Shown: piece after piece, positions 13,416 to 14,161 of the stretch
Numbering within the stretch: position 1 is the first letter of the stretch
Layout: each line of letters opens with the position of its first letter
NCBI GenBank assembly: GCA_037139095.1
Contig: JBAXHD010000054.1
Span: 1-14,161 of the forward strand
Length of the DNA: 14,161 nucleotides
Direction: 5' to 3'
Source: WLMZ01 sp037139095
GTDB taxonomy: Bacteria; Actinomycetota; Acidimicrobiia; Acidimicrobiales; Ilumatobacteraceae
Position numbers and translations under genes: made by a program
Notes under the pieces: model-generated
The model's input: only the letters and a program-made list of their open reading frames with translations
Told to the model about the DNA's origin: nothing
Database searches by the model: none

Positions 13416-14161
13416 ATGAAACGTCTCTTGATCGGTAGCCTCGCGTTGGCTGCCGTCGCCGCACCGCTGATGACGATGACGTCACCAAGCGCCTCGGCCG
13501 CACAGGTAAAAATGGCGAAGCCACCCAAGCTTGCACCTCTCGCCGTCACCGGCGGCAACCCGTACCCAATCGGTACGGGTATCCCTGGGTTCACGTATGG
13601 CCACGTACTCATTTTCATCGACAAACCAGCGCTTCCTGAGCCCGCTGGCCACATCGACAGCATCACGGTCACATGTACACCTGTGTACAAGTTGGCGAAT
13701 ACCTCTACCGACTTCCCAACCGCCCCAATCGTGACCACGTTCACCAACATCTCGGACAGCTACGCCAGCGCAACCGCTCCAGCCGGCGCCAAGTACGACA
13801 TCGTTATTCCGGACGCTGCGACTGCGGCCGCCTTGGGCGTTACGACGGCCCCGAAGATCCGTCTGGTGACCATCCCATACGCGGATCCAGCCAATACGGG
13901 CACCGCTCAGTACCCGCCGCTCGGTTGCGCACTCACAACTGGTTCAGACCCAGCATTGCACCCCGCCAAGTTCCTGCCGGGTGCAGCAATGACCGCTGCT
14001 GGCAAGGCTCCAAAGTTGCCTTCGTCACCAGCAATTGACTGCAACCCACTCACCGATGACGGCACCGGCCCTGTGCCCGGCCTTCCGCTCAACCCAGTCG
14101 TGGTCCCCCCCGAGATTGTTCCCGGCGTCAGCACCACCTACCACATGACTGTCGGCCTCAC
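13416..14161 (+). CDS. Secreted protein, C-terminus beyond window
   Basis: 248 codons are visible before the right edge. Residues 1-28 form a clear signal peptide (MKRLLIG, hydrophobic SLALAAVAAPLM, cleavage near ASA-AQV). The mature part is rich in Pro, Thr, Ala and Val and looks like beta-sandwich material: GGNPYPIGTGIPGFTYGH, then ITVTCTPVY, LGCALTTG and AIDCNPLTDDG, with three Cys visible. I do not recognise a named domain. The ATG is preceded by TTGGGGGAAAAA, a strong ribosome binding site. It diverges from the large repeat protein and shares its leader motif, so the two may be made together. Whether it has a sorting signal cannot be seen, because the C-terminus is missing. Confidence 0.86.
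   Translation, partial: MKRLLIGSLALAAVAAPLMTMTSPSASAAQVKMAKPPKLAPLAVTGGNPYPIGTGIPGFTYGHVLIFIDKPALPEPAGHIDSITVTCTPVYKLANTSTDFPTAPIVTTFTNISDSYASATAPAGAKYDIVIPDAATAAALGVTTAPKIRLVTIPYADPANTGTAQYPPLGCALTTGSDPALHPAKFLPGAAMTAAGKAPKLPSSPAIDCNPLTDDGTGPVPGLPLNPVVVPPEIVPGVSTTYHMTVGL

Overview
The window looks like chromosomal DNA of a high-GC actinobacterium, probably of the Acidimicrobiia (Ilumatobacter/Microthrix-like) type. The pointers are two unrelated putative F420-dependent oxidoreductases, secreted proteins with long Thr/Pro/Ala linkers and sorting-signal-like C-termini, a DUF164 coiled-coil/zinc-ribbon protein beside a histidine phosphatase (an arrangement recalled from mycobacteria), and frequent GTG starts. 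I see no rRNA, tRNA, transposase, phage gene or CRISPR array. The taxonomic call is an inference from gene content.

Left edge, minus strand (1-2162): a secreted, apparently wall-anchored protein with a GHDSHKNDIIPPF module is followed 6 nt later by a single-pass membrane protein carrying at least four IPT/TIG Ig-like repeats. The second gene runs off the window.

Cell-envelope operon, minus strand (2333-6441): class A penicillin-binding protein, DUF164 zinc-ribbon protein, small membrane protein resembling YdjM/DUF457, and histidine phosphatase. The genes abut or overlap and read as one transcription unit.

Metabolic block (6501-9543): on the plus strand an LLM-class F420 oxidoreductase and a Gfo/Idh/MocA dehydrogenase form a pair. 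Convergent to them lies an HD-domain protein whose ligand spacing recalls the MIOX/PhnZ diiron oxygenases. Divergent from that is a PPOX-fold probable F420 enzyme. The grouping suggests a small oxidation pathway with unknown substrate.

Regulator (9544-10523): an orphan OmpR-family response regulator whose receiver has lost the acidic pair that normally binds Mg2+. Its 170-nt upstream region holds two GGTTG-N3-CAACC palindromes 22 bp apart and a near-consensus Crp (TGTGA-N6-TCAC) site.

Surface-protein locus (10491-14161): a large secreted protein with an 8-unit 15-bp repeat and an IPRTG sorting-like tail is followed by a four-TM protein on the minus strand. A second secreted protein diverges from it and leaves the window on the right. 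Both divergent genes share an almost identical 21-nt leader (18/21), and the 371-nt gap between them holds a nested palindrome and a 10-bp stem-loop. This is the most unusual part of the window and may be a coordinately expressed surface layer or adhesion system.
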